This document shows, one piece after another, positions 1 through 6,143 of a stretch of 9,843 bases of DNA. Source of the stretch: Clostridiales bacterium UBA3277 (GTDB lineage: Bacteria > Bacillota > Clostridia > Oscillospirales > Oscillospiraceae). The DNA lies in the NCBI GenBank assembly GCA_002362145.1, contig DETX01000088.1:14288-24130 (forward strand), read 5' to 3'. Within the stretch, counting starts at the first letter, position 1. Every line of letters begins with the position of its first letter. The notes under the pieces were generated by a model. It had not been told where the DNA came from. It was given only the letters and a program-made list of their open reading frames with translations, and made no database searches. The position numbers were made by a program, and so were the translations under genes.

Positions 1-437
1 CGGTTGGCCTTGGTGGCGATGAGGCTCTGGTGGTTGATGCACAGAAGCAGATAGGTCTCCATGAGCTGGGCCTGGATGGCCGGGGCCCGGACGGTGATGA
101 TGGGCTCCTGGGGGAAGATCGGGGTGCCCTCGGGGACGGCCCAGACGTCGCCGGTAAAGCGGAAATCAGCGAGGTAGGAAAGAAATTCCTCGCTGAACAT
201 CTTCCGGCCCCGGAGATAGGCGATGTCCTCCTGGGAAAAGTGCAGATTTTGAATGTAGTCCACGATCTGTTCCAATCCTGCGGCAATGGCGAAGCCGCCG
301 CCGTCGGGGCACTGGCGGAAGAAGAGATCGAAGTAGGCAATGCGGTCGCCATAGCCGCAGGCGAAGTAGCCCTGGCCCATGGTCAGCTCATAAAAATCGC
401 AGAGCATGGTGAGGTTGAGTTTTTCAGTTTGGAGCAT
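1..437 (-). CDS. pncB: Nicotinate phosphoribosyltransferase, N-terminal part (3' end outside window)
   Basis: This enzyme makes nicotinate mononucleotide from nicotinate and PRPP, with ATP use, in the Preiss-Handler NAD salvage pathway in the cytoplasm. About 145 residues are visible, beginning MLQTEKLNLTMLCDFYELTM. The family hallmarks are the early LTMLCDFYELTMGQGYF stretch, then YFDLFFRQCPDGGGFAIAAG near residues 38-57, then FTGDVWAVPEGTPIFPQEPI and the LLLCINHQSLIATKAN segment at the window edge. The catalytic His and phosphate-binding loop would lie further downstream and cannot be checked. The ATG at 437 is favoured by the AGGTGA ribosome binding site 5-6 bases upstream and by a promoter at 467-495. 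The gene diverges from the 587-1785 operon. The family assignment is confident from recognised motifs; no search was run. Confidence 0.93.
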   Translation of the reverse strand, partial: MLQTEKLNLTMLCDFYELTMGQGYFACGYGDRIAYFDLFFRQCPDGGGFAIAAGLEQIVDYIQNLHFSQEDIAYLRGRKMFSEEFLSYLADFRFTGDVWAVPEGTPIFPQEPIITVRAPAIQAQLMETYLLLCINHQSLIATKAN

Positions 438-466
438 AGAGATCACCTCAAAAATTTGATAGATAT

Positions 467-495
467 AGTATAAGGAAAAAAACCGGAAAAGGCAA
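467..495 (-). promoter_or_regulatory. Sigma-A type promoter of pncB
   Basis: On the minus strand TTGCCT (495-490) and TATACT (472-467) are separated by exactly 17 bases. That gives four and five matches to the TTGACA/TATAAT consensus. The predicted start near 460 leaves a leader of about 22 bases with the AGGTGA ribosome binding site. This is a prediction from sequence only. Confidence 0.7.
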
Positions 496-504
496 CCATT
501 TTCG

Positions 505-533
505 TTGACAGCACCGGAAATTTCAGGTATCAT
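505..533 (+). promoter_or_regulatory. Sigma-A type promoter of the 587-1785 operon
   Basis: A perfect TTGACA (505-510) and TATCAT (528-533, five of six consensus bases) are separated by 17 bases. Transcription should start near 540. The leader of about 45 bases includes a short GGGG-TGT-CCCC hairpin (544-554), a C7 run (551-557) and GAGGAGG (571-577) before the ATG at 587. It is arranged back to back with the pncB promoter. Confidence 0.75.
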
Positions 534-586
534 GAAGGTGACAGGGGTGTCCCCCCCGCCAAAAAAGACTGAGGAGGCCGCAAATT

Positions 587-907
587 ATGGAAGATTACGG
601 TGCCATGATCCGCAGTACCTTTGAGCTGGGCAGCGTCCGGGACGCGGAGGCTCTTTTTGAAGCCTGCATAAAAAACGCTTTCCCCACCTTCAATTTCCGC
701 CGCCTGGAGCTCATCCGCTTCGTCCGGGAGACCCAGTACATGGAAGGCCGCAGCTGGAACCACGTTTTTGAAATCAAGAAGTCTGAGTATAAGGGCCAGA
801 TGGTGTGGGAGGTCCGCTGCCACCGGGTCACCATGGGCAAGACCCCGGATAAGCAGGTGTATCTGGACTATATGACCCTGGGCTTCGTGGAGTATCTGGA
901 AGCCTGA
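587..907 (+). CDS. Uncharacterised 106-aa protein, first gene of the nitrilase operon
   Basis: I do not recognise this family. The 106-residue protein has no signal peptide, membrane segment or obvious metal-binding cluster. Its composition suggests a small soluble alpha/beta fold: an early acidic helix (SVRDAEALFEACIKNAF, about residues 16-32), a basic stretch around FNFRRLELIRFVRE, and alternating strand-like segments such as HVFEIKKSEYKGQMVWEVRC. Only two Cys are present. The ATG at 587 is well supported by GAGGAGG at 571-577 with nine bases spacing and by the promoter at 505-533. The opposite strand also has open frames here, but they lack ribosome binding sites and promoters. Its stop overlaps the start of the nitrilase gene (TGATG at 905-909), so the two are probably co-translated. 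A functional link to that enzyme is inference from this coupling. Confidence 0.82.
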   Translation: MEDYGAMIRSTFELGSVRDAEALFEACIKNAFPTFNFRRLELIRFVRETQYMEGRSWNHVFEIKKSEYKGQMVWEVRCHRVTMGKTPDKQVYLDYMTLGFVEYLEA

Positions 908-1785
908 TGGCTAAGATTCGAATCGCGCTGATGCAGCTCCTGCCCGGCAAAAGCCGGCAGGAGAATCTTCACAAGGGCCTGGCCGCCTGCCGCGCCGCCC
1001 GGAAGGCGGGGGCGGACATCGCCCTGTTTCCGGAGATGTGGAGCTGCGGCTATGAGATCCCCCAGGAAGAGGAAGCGCTCAAGGCTCTGGCCATCGGGGA
1101 GGACGACCCCTTTCTGATGGAATTCGCGGCGCTGGCCAAGGAAACGGAAATGGCCATCTGTGTGGGCTTTTTGCAGCAGTGGGAGCCGCTGCCCAGAAAT
1201 GCCGCCGTCCTCTTTGACCGCCATGGGGAGCGGAAGCTCCTCTATGCCAAGGTCCACACCTGTGACTTTGGGGACGAGGCCCGGCTGACCCGGGGCGAGG
1301 GCTTCTATACGGCGGAGTTGGATACAACGGCGGGAAGCGTTCCGGTGGGAATCATGATCTGCTACGACCGGGAGTTTCCCGAGAGCGCCCGGCTTTTGAT
1401 GCTTCAGGGAGCGGAACTCATTCTGACCCCCAACGCCTGCCCCATGGAGATAAACCGCCTGAGCCAGCTTCGGGGCCGGGCTTATGAAAATATGCTCTGC
1501 ATTGCCACCTGCAGCTATCCCGCCGGGAAGCCGGACTGCAACGGCCATTCCACGGTGTTTGACGGGGTGGCCTATCTTCCCGAGCTCCCCCAGTCCCGGG
1601 ACACCTGCCTTGTGGAGGCGGGGGAGGGAGAGGGCATCTATTACGCCGATCTGGATCTTTCCATGCTGCGCTCCTACCGGAGTGAGGAGGTCCACGGCAA
1701 TGCCTACCGCCGTCCGGAGCTCTACGGCGCGCTGACGGAGGAAAAAATCCGGCCGCCCTTTGTCCGGCCCGACCGAAAGCCATAA
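907..1785 (+). CDS. Carbon-nitrogen hydrolase (nitrilase superfamily)
   Basis: A 292-residue cytoplasmic enzyme predicted to hydrolyse a non-peptide C-N bond in an amide, carbamoyl or similar small substrate. The Glu-Lys-Cys catalytic triad is complete: Glu43 in ALFPEMWSCGY, Lys115 in LLYAKVHTCDF, and Cys152 in GIMICYDREFPES. The RAYENM motif (about 191-196) and the ATCSYPAG strand that normally follow the triad are also present, and the length is normal for a stand-alone nitrilase-fold protein. The closest functional analogies are N-carbamoylputrescine amidase and omega-amidase type enzymes, but the substrate cannot be assigned from sequence. The ATG overlaps the stop of the preceding gene by one base and has only a weak GGAAG ribosome binding site, which suggests translational coupling. 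A strong terminator follows the TAA. Confidence 0.93.
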   Translation: MAKIRIALMQLLPGKSRQENLHKGLAACRAARKAGADIALFPEMWSCGYEIPQEEEALKALAIGEDDPFLMEFAALAKETEMAICVGFLQQWEPLPRNAAVLFDRHGERKLLYAKVHTCDFGDEARLTRGEGFYTAELDTTAGSVPVGIMICYDREFPESARLLMLQGAELILTPNACPMEINRLSQLRGRAYENMLCIATCSYPAGKPDCNGHSTVFDGVAYLPELPQSRDTCLVEAGEGEGIYYADLDLSMLRSYRSEEVHGNAYRRPELYGALTEEKIRPPFVRPDRKP

Positions 1786-1866
1786 AAAATCCCTGCCTGC
1801 TGTTTTAGATAAGGTCCCCTGTCAGATAGACAGGGGACATATCTTTTTTTCAGCAGGCAGGTTTTT
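1784..1866. terminator. Nested bidirectional terminator between convergent genes
   Basis: An outer perfect 11-bp stem (CCTGCCTGCTG at 1792-1802 with CAGCAGGCAGG at 1851-1861) is bounded by an A-run (1784-1789) and a T-run (1862-1866), so it can terminate in both directions. Inside it is a second 10-bp stem (GTCCCCTGTC 1814-1823, GACAGGGGAC 1829-1838) followed by seven T (1844-1850), which suits plus-strand termination. It serves the nitrilase operon and the convergent PLP enzyme gene. Confidence 0.88.
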
Positions 1867-1882
1867 GCTGATTCTGGTGCGA

Positions 1883-3166
1883 TTACAGCTGCGCCAGTCC
1901 CGCTTCCAGCACCTTTTGCAGGCTCAGCAGGATGCCCAGCTTGGCATGATTCCAGGTCAGGCCGCCCTGGAAATACACGGCGTAGGGAGGCCGGATGGGG
2001 CCGTCGGCGGAGAGCTCAATGGAGCTTCCCTGGACGAAGGCGCCGGCGGCCATGATGACCTTGTCCTCATAGCCCGGCATATCCGAGGGGTAGGGGGTGG
2101 CGAAGGAGTCCACCGGCGCCGCCGCCTGGATGCCCTTGCAGAAGGCCACCATTCCCGCCTCACTGCCCAGCTCCACAGCCTGAATGATGTCGTGACGTGC
2201 CTCTTCCGCCCCGGGAACGCAGCGGAAGCCCAGGGGCTCATAGAGACTGGCGGCGAAGATGGCGCCCTTTTCCGCCCCGGCCACCACCGTGGGGGCCAGG
2301 AAGAAGCCCTGATAGAGGGCGGGCATCAGACCCAGATTCGCGCCCACCTCCTGACCCAGGCCGGGGGCGGAGAGCCGGTAGGCGCAGCGCTCCACGCACT
2401 GTTTCGTGCCCACGATATAGCCGCCGATGGGGGCCAGGCCGCCGCCGGGATTTTTGATGAGGGAGCCCACGGTCATGTCGGCCCCCACGTCGGAGGGCTC
2501 GATCTCCTCCACAAACTCGCCGTAGCAGTTGTCCACCATGACCGTCACGTCGGGCTTGACCTCCTTGCAGAAGGCGATGAGCTGGCCGATCTGTTCCACG
2601 GAGAAGGTGGGCCGGGTGGCGTAGCCCTTGGAGCGCTGGATGGTGATGAGCTTGGTTTTGGGGCCGATGGCCCGGCGGATGCCGTCGTAGTCAAAGCTGC
2701 CGTCCGACAGCAGGTCCACCTGCCGGTAGGAAACGCCGTATTCGGCCAGGGAGCAGGGACTTTTCCGGATGCCGATGACCTCCTGAAGGGTGTCGTAGGG
2801 CATTCCGACGGGGGAGAGCAGCTCGTCTCCGGGGAGGAGATTCGCGCTGAGGGCCACGGTCAGGGCGTGGGTGCCGCAGGTGATCTGGGGCCGGACCAGG
2901 GCCGCCTCGGTGTGAAATACGTCGGCATAGACCCGTTCCAGGCTGTCCCGGCCCAGGTCGTCGTAGCCGTAGCCGGTGGTGGCGGCGAAGCAGGCGGCGC
3001 TGACCTTGTTTTTCTGCATGGCCCGGAGCACCTTGGCCTGGTTGTACTCGGCGATTTTATCGATCCGGTCGAACCGGGGACGCAATTTTTCAAGGGCCTT
3101 CTCCCCATAGGCGTATACCGCCGGGGAAATGCCCATAGTCTGATACAGTTCCAGCAATTCTTCCAT
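1883..3166 (-). CDS. PLP-dependent methionine gamma-lyase family protein (aluminium resistance type)
   Basis: A 427-residue fold-type I PLP enzyme of the family annotated as aluminium resistance protein or methionine gamma-lyase family (Pfam Met_gamma_lyase, B. subtilis YnbB-like). Visible features in order are the N-terminal FDRIDKIAEYNQAKVLRAMQ helix, the TTGYGYDDLGRD segment (63-74), ITCGTHALTVALSANLLPGDELL (95-117), the cofactor-contacting Asp212 in VMVDNCYGEFVE, and the Schiff-base lysine Lys238 in SLIKNPGGGLAPIGGY. The length is normal for the family. The true substrate of these proteins is not settled; gamma-lyase activity and the resistance phenotype are inherited labels. The ATG at 3166 follows AAAGGAG with good spacing. 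The gene has its own perfect consensus promoter at 3198-3226. It converges on the nitrilase operon. A long open frame on the opposite strand is a GC-driven shadow. Confidence 0.94.
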   Translation of the reverse strand: MEELLELYQTMGISPAVYAYGEKALEKLRPRFDRIDKIAEYNQAKVLRAMQKNKVSAACFAATTGYGYDDLGRDSLERVYADVFHTEAALVRPQITCGTHALTVALSANLLPGDELLSPVGMPYDTLQEVIGIRKSPCSLAEYGVSYRQVDLLSDGSFDYDGIRRAIGPKTKLITIQRSKGYATRPTFSVEQIGQLIAFCKEVKPDVTVMVDNCYGEFVEEIEPSDVGADMTVGSLIKNPGGGLAPIGGYIVGTKQCVERCAYRLSAPGLGQEVGANLGLMPALYQGFFLAPTVVAGAEKGAIFAASLYEPLGFRCVPGAEEARHDIIQAVELGSEAGMVAFCKGIQAAAPVDSFATPYPSDMPGYEDKVIMAAGAFVQGSSIELSADGPIRPPYAVYFQGGLTWNHAKLGILLSLQKVLEAGLAQL

Positions 3167-3197
3167 AATTCTTCTCCTTTGTCATTCAAACGGAAAA

Positions 3198-3226
3198 ATT
3201 ATACAAAAATCCGCCCTGTTTGTCAA
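3198..3226 (-). promoter_or_regulatory. Perfect consensus sigma-A promoter inside a terminator
   Basis: On the minus strand TTGACA (3226-3221) and TATAAT (3203-3198) match consensus at all twelve positions with a 17-base spacer. Transcription should start near 3191, giving a leader of about 25 bases to the ATG at 3166. The -35 hexamer lies entirely within the loop of the terminator of the upstream operon, and the spacer includes one arm of that hairpin plus its T-run. Confidence 0.88.
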
Positions 3227-3236
3227 TACAGGGCGG
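3205..3236 (-). terminator. Terminator of the metallopeptidase / phospholipase-like operon
   Basis: Nine-bp perfect stem CCGCCCTGT (3211-3219) with ACAGGGCGG (3228-3236) and an 8-base loop. On the minus strand it is followed by ATTTTTG, a short T-run. It lies about 30 bases past the stop at 3268, as expected for a rho-independent terminator. No T-run follows on the plus strand, so it is one-directional. Confidence 0.8.
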
Positions 3237-3267
3237 AAGGCGGCGTGTTAAAAATGCGCCCGATCGC

Positions 3268-3960
3268 TTAAAGGGGGCAGCTTGGGGCGGCTTCCTTCGA
3301 AGGGCAATAGCCGGGGAGCAGCCGGAGAATTTCCGCCGTGCAGGTTTCCACAAAGGCGTCCATCTCCTCCTCAGTCAGATAGGGATATTCCCGGTCCAGG
3401 TGGTCATTGCTTTGGAGGTAAAAGTCCGTGATGTACCGGCGGCGGTTGTCAAAGGCATCGGGGGCAAAGTCCTCCATAAATTCGTTGACAAAACCCGCGG
3501 CTCCCAGATAAATCCCAAAGGCCCGGAAATCAGGATGGTCCCGCAGGTACTTGTAATCCAGGTCGTACCAGTCCTCCTTCATTTTCCAGACGAAGCGCTC
3601 CGGGTCCCGGTCCCGCTCTGCCGCGAAGCGGACCCGGGAGGGGGCGTAGATGTCCCGGGCCCACAGCACATCGGTGATCAGGTGGACCAGATAGCCCAGG
3701 TAGAATCCATACTGCCGCCGGCTGTATCCCGCCTGCAGCTCCGGGGTGAAATACTTTTGGGCAAAGGCGTCGGGGTCGGCTTTTTTCGTCTCTGTTTTAA
3801 AATGGGAAACCGTGGTATTGGGGGTGAAGCTGGTCCAATCCTCATTGGGCACGCCGCTGTCCGGGGCGATATTGCCCACAATGAATTCCGTGGCGGGCAG
3901 ATCCGGGATTTCATCCAGCAGCCTGTCCGCGATCCGCAGGTGAACCATCCAGGATGCCAT
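3268..3960 (-). CDS. Zinc-dependent phospholipase C family protein
   Basis: A 230-residue protein of the zinc-dependent phospholipase C-like family (Pfam Zn_dep_PLPC). It begins MASWMVHLRIADRLL, the usual start of this family in Clostridia. Candidate metal ligands are His7, Asp34 in VGNIAPDSG, His53 in VSHFKTE, and His93 and Asp97 in YLVHLITDVLW. The remainder is helical with many aromatic and acidic residues. There is no signal peptide, unlike secreted phospholipase C toxins, so the protein is probably cytoplasmic and phospholipase activity is not established. The frame stays open upstream to an ATG at 4002, but the ATG at 3960 is chosen. It has a GGGAGGGAG ribosome binding site in the 16-base gap behind the metallopeptidase gene, and it matches the family start. 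The two genes form an operon, ended by the hairpin at 3205-3236. Confidence 0.88.
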   Translation of the reverse strand: MASWMVHLRIADRLLDEIPDLPATEFIVGNIAPDSGVPNEDWTSFTPNTTVSHFKTETKKADPDAFAQKYFTPELQAGYSRRQYGFYLGYLVHLITDVLWARDIYAPSRVRFAAERDRDPERFVWKMKEDWYDLDYKYLRDHPDFRAFGIYLGAAGFVNEFMEDFAPDAFDNRRRYITDFYLQSNDHLDREYPYLTEEEMDAFVETCTAEILRLLPGYCPSKEAAPSCPL

Positions 3961-3976
3961 AGGCTCTCCCTCCCCG

Positions 3977-4693
3977 TTAGTCCCGTCTGCGGCGGTTCCC
4001 ACCGAAGATCACCAGCAGCCGCAGAAGCTGGGAAAGGGCCACGGCGGTGGCGGCCACATAGGTCATAGCGGCGGCCCGCAGGGTTTTCTTCGCACCCCGC
4101 TGTTCTTCTTCCGTGAGAAGGCCGGCGCTGTCGATGGTCTGGACGGCCCGACGGCTGGCGTTGAATTCCACGGGCAATGTCACAAGCTGAAAGACCACGG
4201 ACAGTCCGAAACAGGCGATGCCCAGATAGACCAGGGTGTCGCCAAAGTAGCTCATGGTGGAGAATACCAGTCCCAGCAGGATCAGCGGCATGGCCAGCCT
4301 GGAACCGAAGTTGGTCACGGGAATGATGGCCGCCCGGACCTTCATGGGCACATACTCCCGGGCGTACTGAACGGCATGCCCGGCCTCATGGCAGGCTACC
4401 CCGATGGCGGCAATGGAGGTGCTGCCGTAGACGTTTTCCGACAGCCGGATCACATTGCTCCTGGGATCAAAGTGGTCCGTCAAATTTCCCCGAATGGGCT
4501 CGATGCGGACGCCGGAGACGCCGTTGGCCGAGAGCACCCGCCGGGCGGCGTCTGCCCCGGTGATGCGCCGGATGGACAGCTGAGTGGAGTATTTTTTAAA
4601 GGTGGAATTGACATTGGCGCTGGCCAGCAGGGACAGCAGCAGGCAGGGAAGGACCAGCACCACATAGGTCCAGTCCAGACCGTAATAATACAT
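3977..4693 (-). CDS. YugP-like membrane zinc metallopeptidase
   Basis: A 238-residue neutral zinc metallopeptidase of the YugP family (Pfam Zn_peptidase_2). An N-terminal membrane segment (about residues 9-25, VVLVLPCLLLSLLASA) is followed by a short basic region and the conserved LTDHFDPRSNVIRLSENVY stretch (71-89). The HEXXH zinc site is HEAGH at 102-106. Further hydrophobic segments lie at about 122-170, and the PVEFNASRRA motif (about 174-183) supplies a likely third ligand, Glu176. The C-terminus is an amphipathic or membrane helix ending in a basic tail. It is probably an integral membrane protease; its substrate is unknown. The ATG at 4693 follows GGGAGG, with a strong promoter at 4722-4750. 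It is first in an operon with the phospholipase C-like gene 16 bases downstream. Confidence 0.93.
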   Translation of the reverse strand: MYYYGLDWTYVVLVLPCLLLSLLASANVNSTFKKYSTQLSIRRITGADAARRVLSANGVSGVRIEPIRGNLTDHFDPRSNVIRLSENVYGSTSIAAIGVACHEAGHAVQYAREYVPMKVRAAIIPVTNFGSRLAMPLILLGLVFSTMSYFGDTLVYLGIACFGLSVVFQLVTLPVEFNASRRAVQTIDSAGLLTEEEQRGAKKTLRAAAMTYVAATAVALSQLLRLLVIFGGNRRRRD

Positions 4694-4721
4694 CGGCGTA
4701 ACCTCCCTAAATTTTTTCTAT

Positions 4722-4750
4722 ATTATATCCAAAATTTCCTTCCATGGCAA
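4722..4750 (-). promoter_or_regulatory. Sigma-A type promoter of the metallopeptidase operon
   Basis: On the minus strand TTGCCA (4750-4745, five of six) and perfect TATAAT (4727-4722) are separated by 17 bases. The start should fall near 4715, leaving a leader of about 22 bases that carries the GGGAGG ribosome binding site. Confidence 0.8.
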
Positions 4751-4836
4751 GGGGATGGATGTAAACTTTCCATGTCCCAAAATTCGACAGCAGCCACAAA
4801 TATTCACATATTGTTCATACTGCGGCCTGTCCGGAC

Positions 4837-4845
4837 TGATATACT
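4837..4845 (+). promoter_or_regulatory. Extended -10 promoter of the AI-2E permease gene
   Basis: TGA followed by TATACT (4840-4845) forms an extended -10 element. At 17-18 bases upstream there is no good -35 box, so this would depend on the TG motif. A transcript starting near 4852 would leave only about 12 bases before the ATG at 4864, which has no ribosome binding site, and so supports the downstream TTG start. Confidence 0.45.
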
Positions 4846-4890
4846 ATTCTTATCTGATCTAATATGAAACTTAAGAAAGGAGCGATGGAT

Positions 4891-6099
4891 TTGACAGATC
4901 CCCGAAAAAAACGTTATATCTACCTGATGCTTTCCATTTTCGGCGGTATCAGCCTGAGCATTCTGGTTTTCTTCTTCGTATACCGCTTCCAGGGCGTGGG
5001 AGAGGCGGTGGCCACGGCCCAGGAGGTCCTGGCGCCCTTCATCATCGGCGGGGCAGTGGCCTATCTTCTGCGGCCTGTGTGCAATGCCTATGAGCGACAG
5101 CTGGCCCGGGTCCTGCCGCCGAAAATGAAAAAGGCGGCGGGGGGACTGTCCGTGGCGCTGAGCCTTCTGACAGGACTTCTGATTGTCTACGCCGTCATCA
5201 TCATGATCCTGCCGCAGCTGGTCACCAGCATCGTCACCTTGTGGAGCAGCATCCCCGGGAAGGTCAGCGAGCTTCTGGCCTGGGCCCAGGTGACGTTTGC
5301 CAACAATGAGAAGCTCATTGACATTGCCAACAATCTCTATTCGACCTACTATGTCCAGATTGAGAGCTGGGTCCGGGAATTTTTTCAGCCCTATCTGAAT
5401 AACATCATGGGCTTCGTATCCGGTGTGGGCACCGGGGTATACCGGGTGTTCAAGGCCCTGTACAATATTTTGATCGGCCTGATCGTGGCCTGCTATCTGC
5501 TGTCCAGCCGGAAGCAGTTCGCCCGCCAGGGGGTCCTGATCGTGCGTAGCGTGCTCAAGCCCAAGTGGGCGGACGCCCTGCTGGGGGAAATCAGATTTGT
5601 GGACCGGGTGTTTGGAGACTTCATCGACGGAAAGCTCCTGGATTCGGCCATCATCGGCGTGCTGTGCTACATCGGCTGCCTGATTTTCCGCTTCCCCAAC
5701 GCACTGCTGGTCTCGGCCATTGTGGGCGTGACCAACGTCATTCCCTACTTTGGACCCTTCATCGGCGGCGTACCGGCGACCCTGCTGATCATGATCGAGT
5801 CCCCGATCAAGGGCCTCTGGTTCATCATTTTCATCCTTGCCCTCCAGCAGTTGGACGGCAATGTGATCGGGCCCAAGATTCTGGGGGACCGGACGGGCCT
5901 GTCCAGCTTCTGGGTGCTGTTCTCCATCATTGCGTTCGGAAGTCTCTGGGGCGTGGCGGGAATGTTCATTGCCGTGCCGGTATTCGCGGTGATCTATGAC
6001 ATCATCAAGAAGCTGGTCCGCCGGGGCCTGAAGCGTCAGGAACAGGTGGAGGTTTGGGAAAAGTACAAAGCCGACTATCCCGACGAACCGGGAACGTAA
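4891..6099 (+). CDS. AI-2E family transporter (PF01594-type permease)
   Basis: A polytopic inner-membrane protein of about 402 residues in the AI-2E / UPF0118 transporter family. Its members include TqsA and relatives with varied or unknown substrates, so export of autoinducer-2 is not implied. Visible features are a first membrane helix (LSIFGGISLSILVFFFVYRF), a second (FIIGGAVAYLLRP), a third before the soluble loop (LSVALSLLTGLLIVYAVIIMIL), and the C-terminal core with the diagnostic VGVTNVIPYFGPFIGGVPA and DGNVIGPKILGDRTGLSSFW motifs, followed by GVAGMFIAVPVFAVIYDII. In-frame starts are ATG 4864, ATG 4885 and TTG 4891. The AAGAAAGGAG box (4873-4882) is 8 bases from the TTG, but only 2 from the second ATG and downstream of the first, so TTG is preferred. 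The gene is monocistronic and divergent from the metallopeptidase operon. Confidence 0.9.
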   Translation: MTDPRKKRYIYLMLSIFGGISLSILVFFFVYRFQGVGEAVATAQEVLAPFIIGGAVAYLLRPVCNAYERQLARVLPPKMKKAAGGLSVALSLLTGLLIVYAVIIMILPQLVTSIVTLWSSIPGKVSELLAWAQVTFANNEKLIDIANNLYSTYYVQIESWVREFFQPYLNNIMGFVSGVGTGVYRVFKALYNILIGLIVACYLLSSRKQFARQGVLIVRSVLKPKWADALLGEIRFVDRVFGDFIDGKLLDSAIIGVLCYIGCLIFRFPNALLVSAIVGVTNVIPYFGPFIGGVPATLLIMIESPIKGLWFIIFILALQQLDGNVIGPKILGDRTGLSSFWVLFSIIAFGSLWGVAGMFIAVPVFAVIYDIIKKLVRRGLKRQEQVEVWEKYKADYPDEPGT

Positions 6100-6108
6100 A
6101 GAAATTGT

Positions 6109-6143
6109 GGACCGGAGCAGAAGTGCCCCGGTCCTGCTTATTT
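6109..6143. terminator. Hairpin between convergent permease and alkyltransferase-like genes
   Basis: Seven-bp stem GGACCGG (6109-6115) with CCGGTCC (6128-6134) and a 12-base loop, followed on the plus strand by TGCTTATTT, a poor T-run. It sits in the 38-base gap behind the permease stop and ends just inside the convergent gene. It could weakly serve both directions. Its right arm is part of a 14-base sequence repeated in the next terminator. Confidence 0.55.
6125..6138 (+). repeat. 14-bp direct repeat, copy 1
   Basis: GCCCCGGTCCTGCT here is identical to 6728-6741. Both copies form the right arm of a terminator hairpin, and together they bracket the low-GC alkyltransferase-like gene. Confidence 0.75.

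Noticed and set aside
30..473. Plus-strand open frame over the pncB fragment
   Set aside because: The minus strand encodes clear nicotinate phosphoribosyltransferase motifs with a good ribosome binding site and promoter. The plus frame is its shadow.
1760..3271. Long plus-strand open frame (503 codons) opposite the PLP enzyme gene
   Set aside because: It is antisense to an intact gene with recognised catalytic residues. It has no ribosome binding site, it would start inside the nitrilase gene, and it runs through two terminators. The Gly/His/Val-rich composition is typical of the reverse complement of GC-rich codons.
3220..4068. Plus-strand open frame of 282 codons over the phospholipase C-like gene
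   Set aside because: Shadow of the minus-strand gene, starting inside the terminator/promoter element. It has low-complexity composition and no translation signals.
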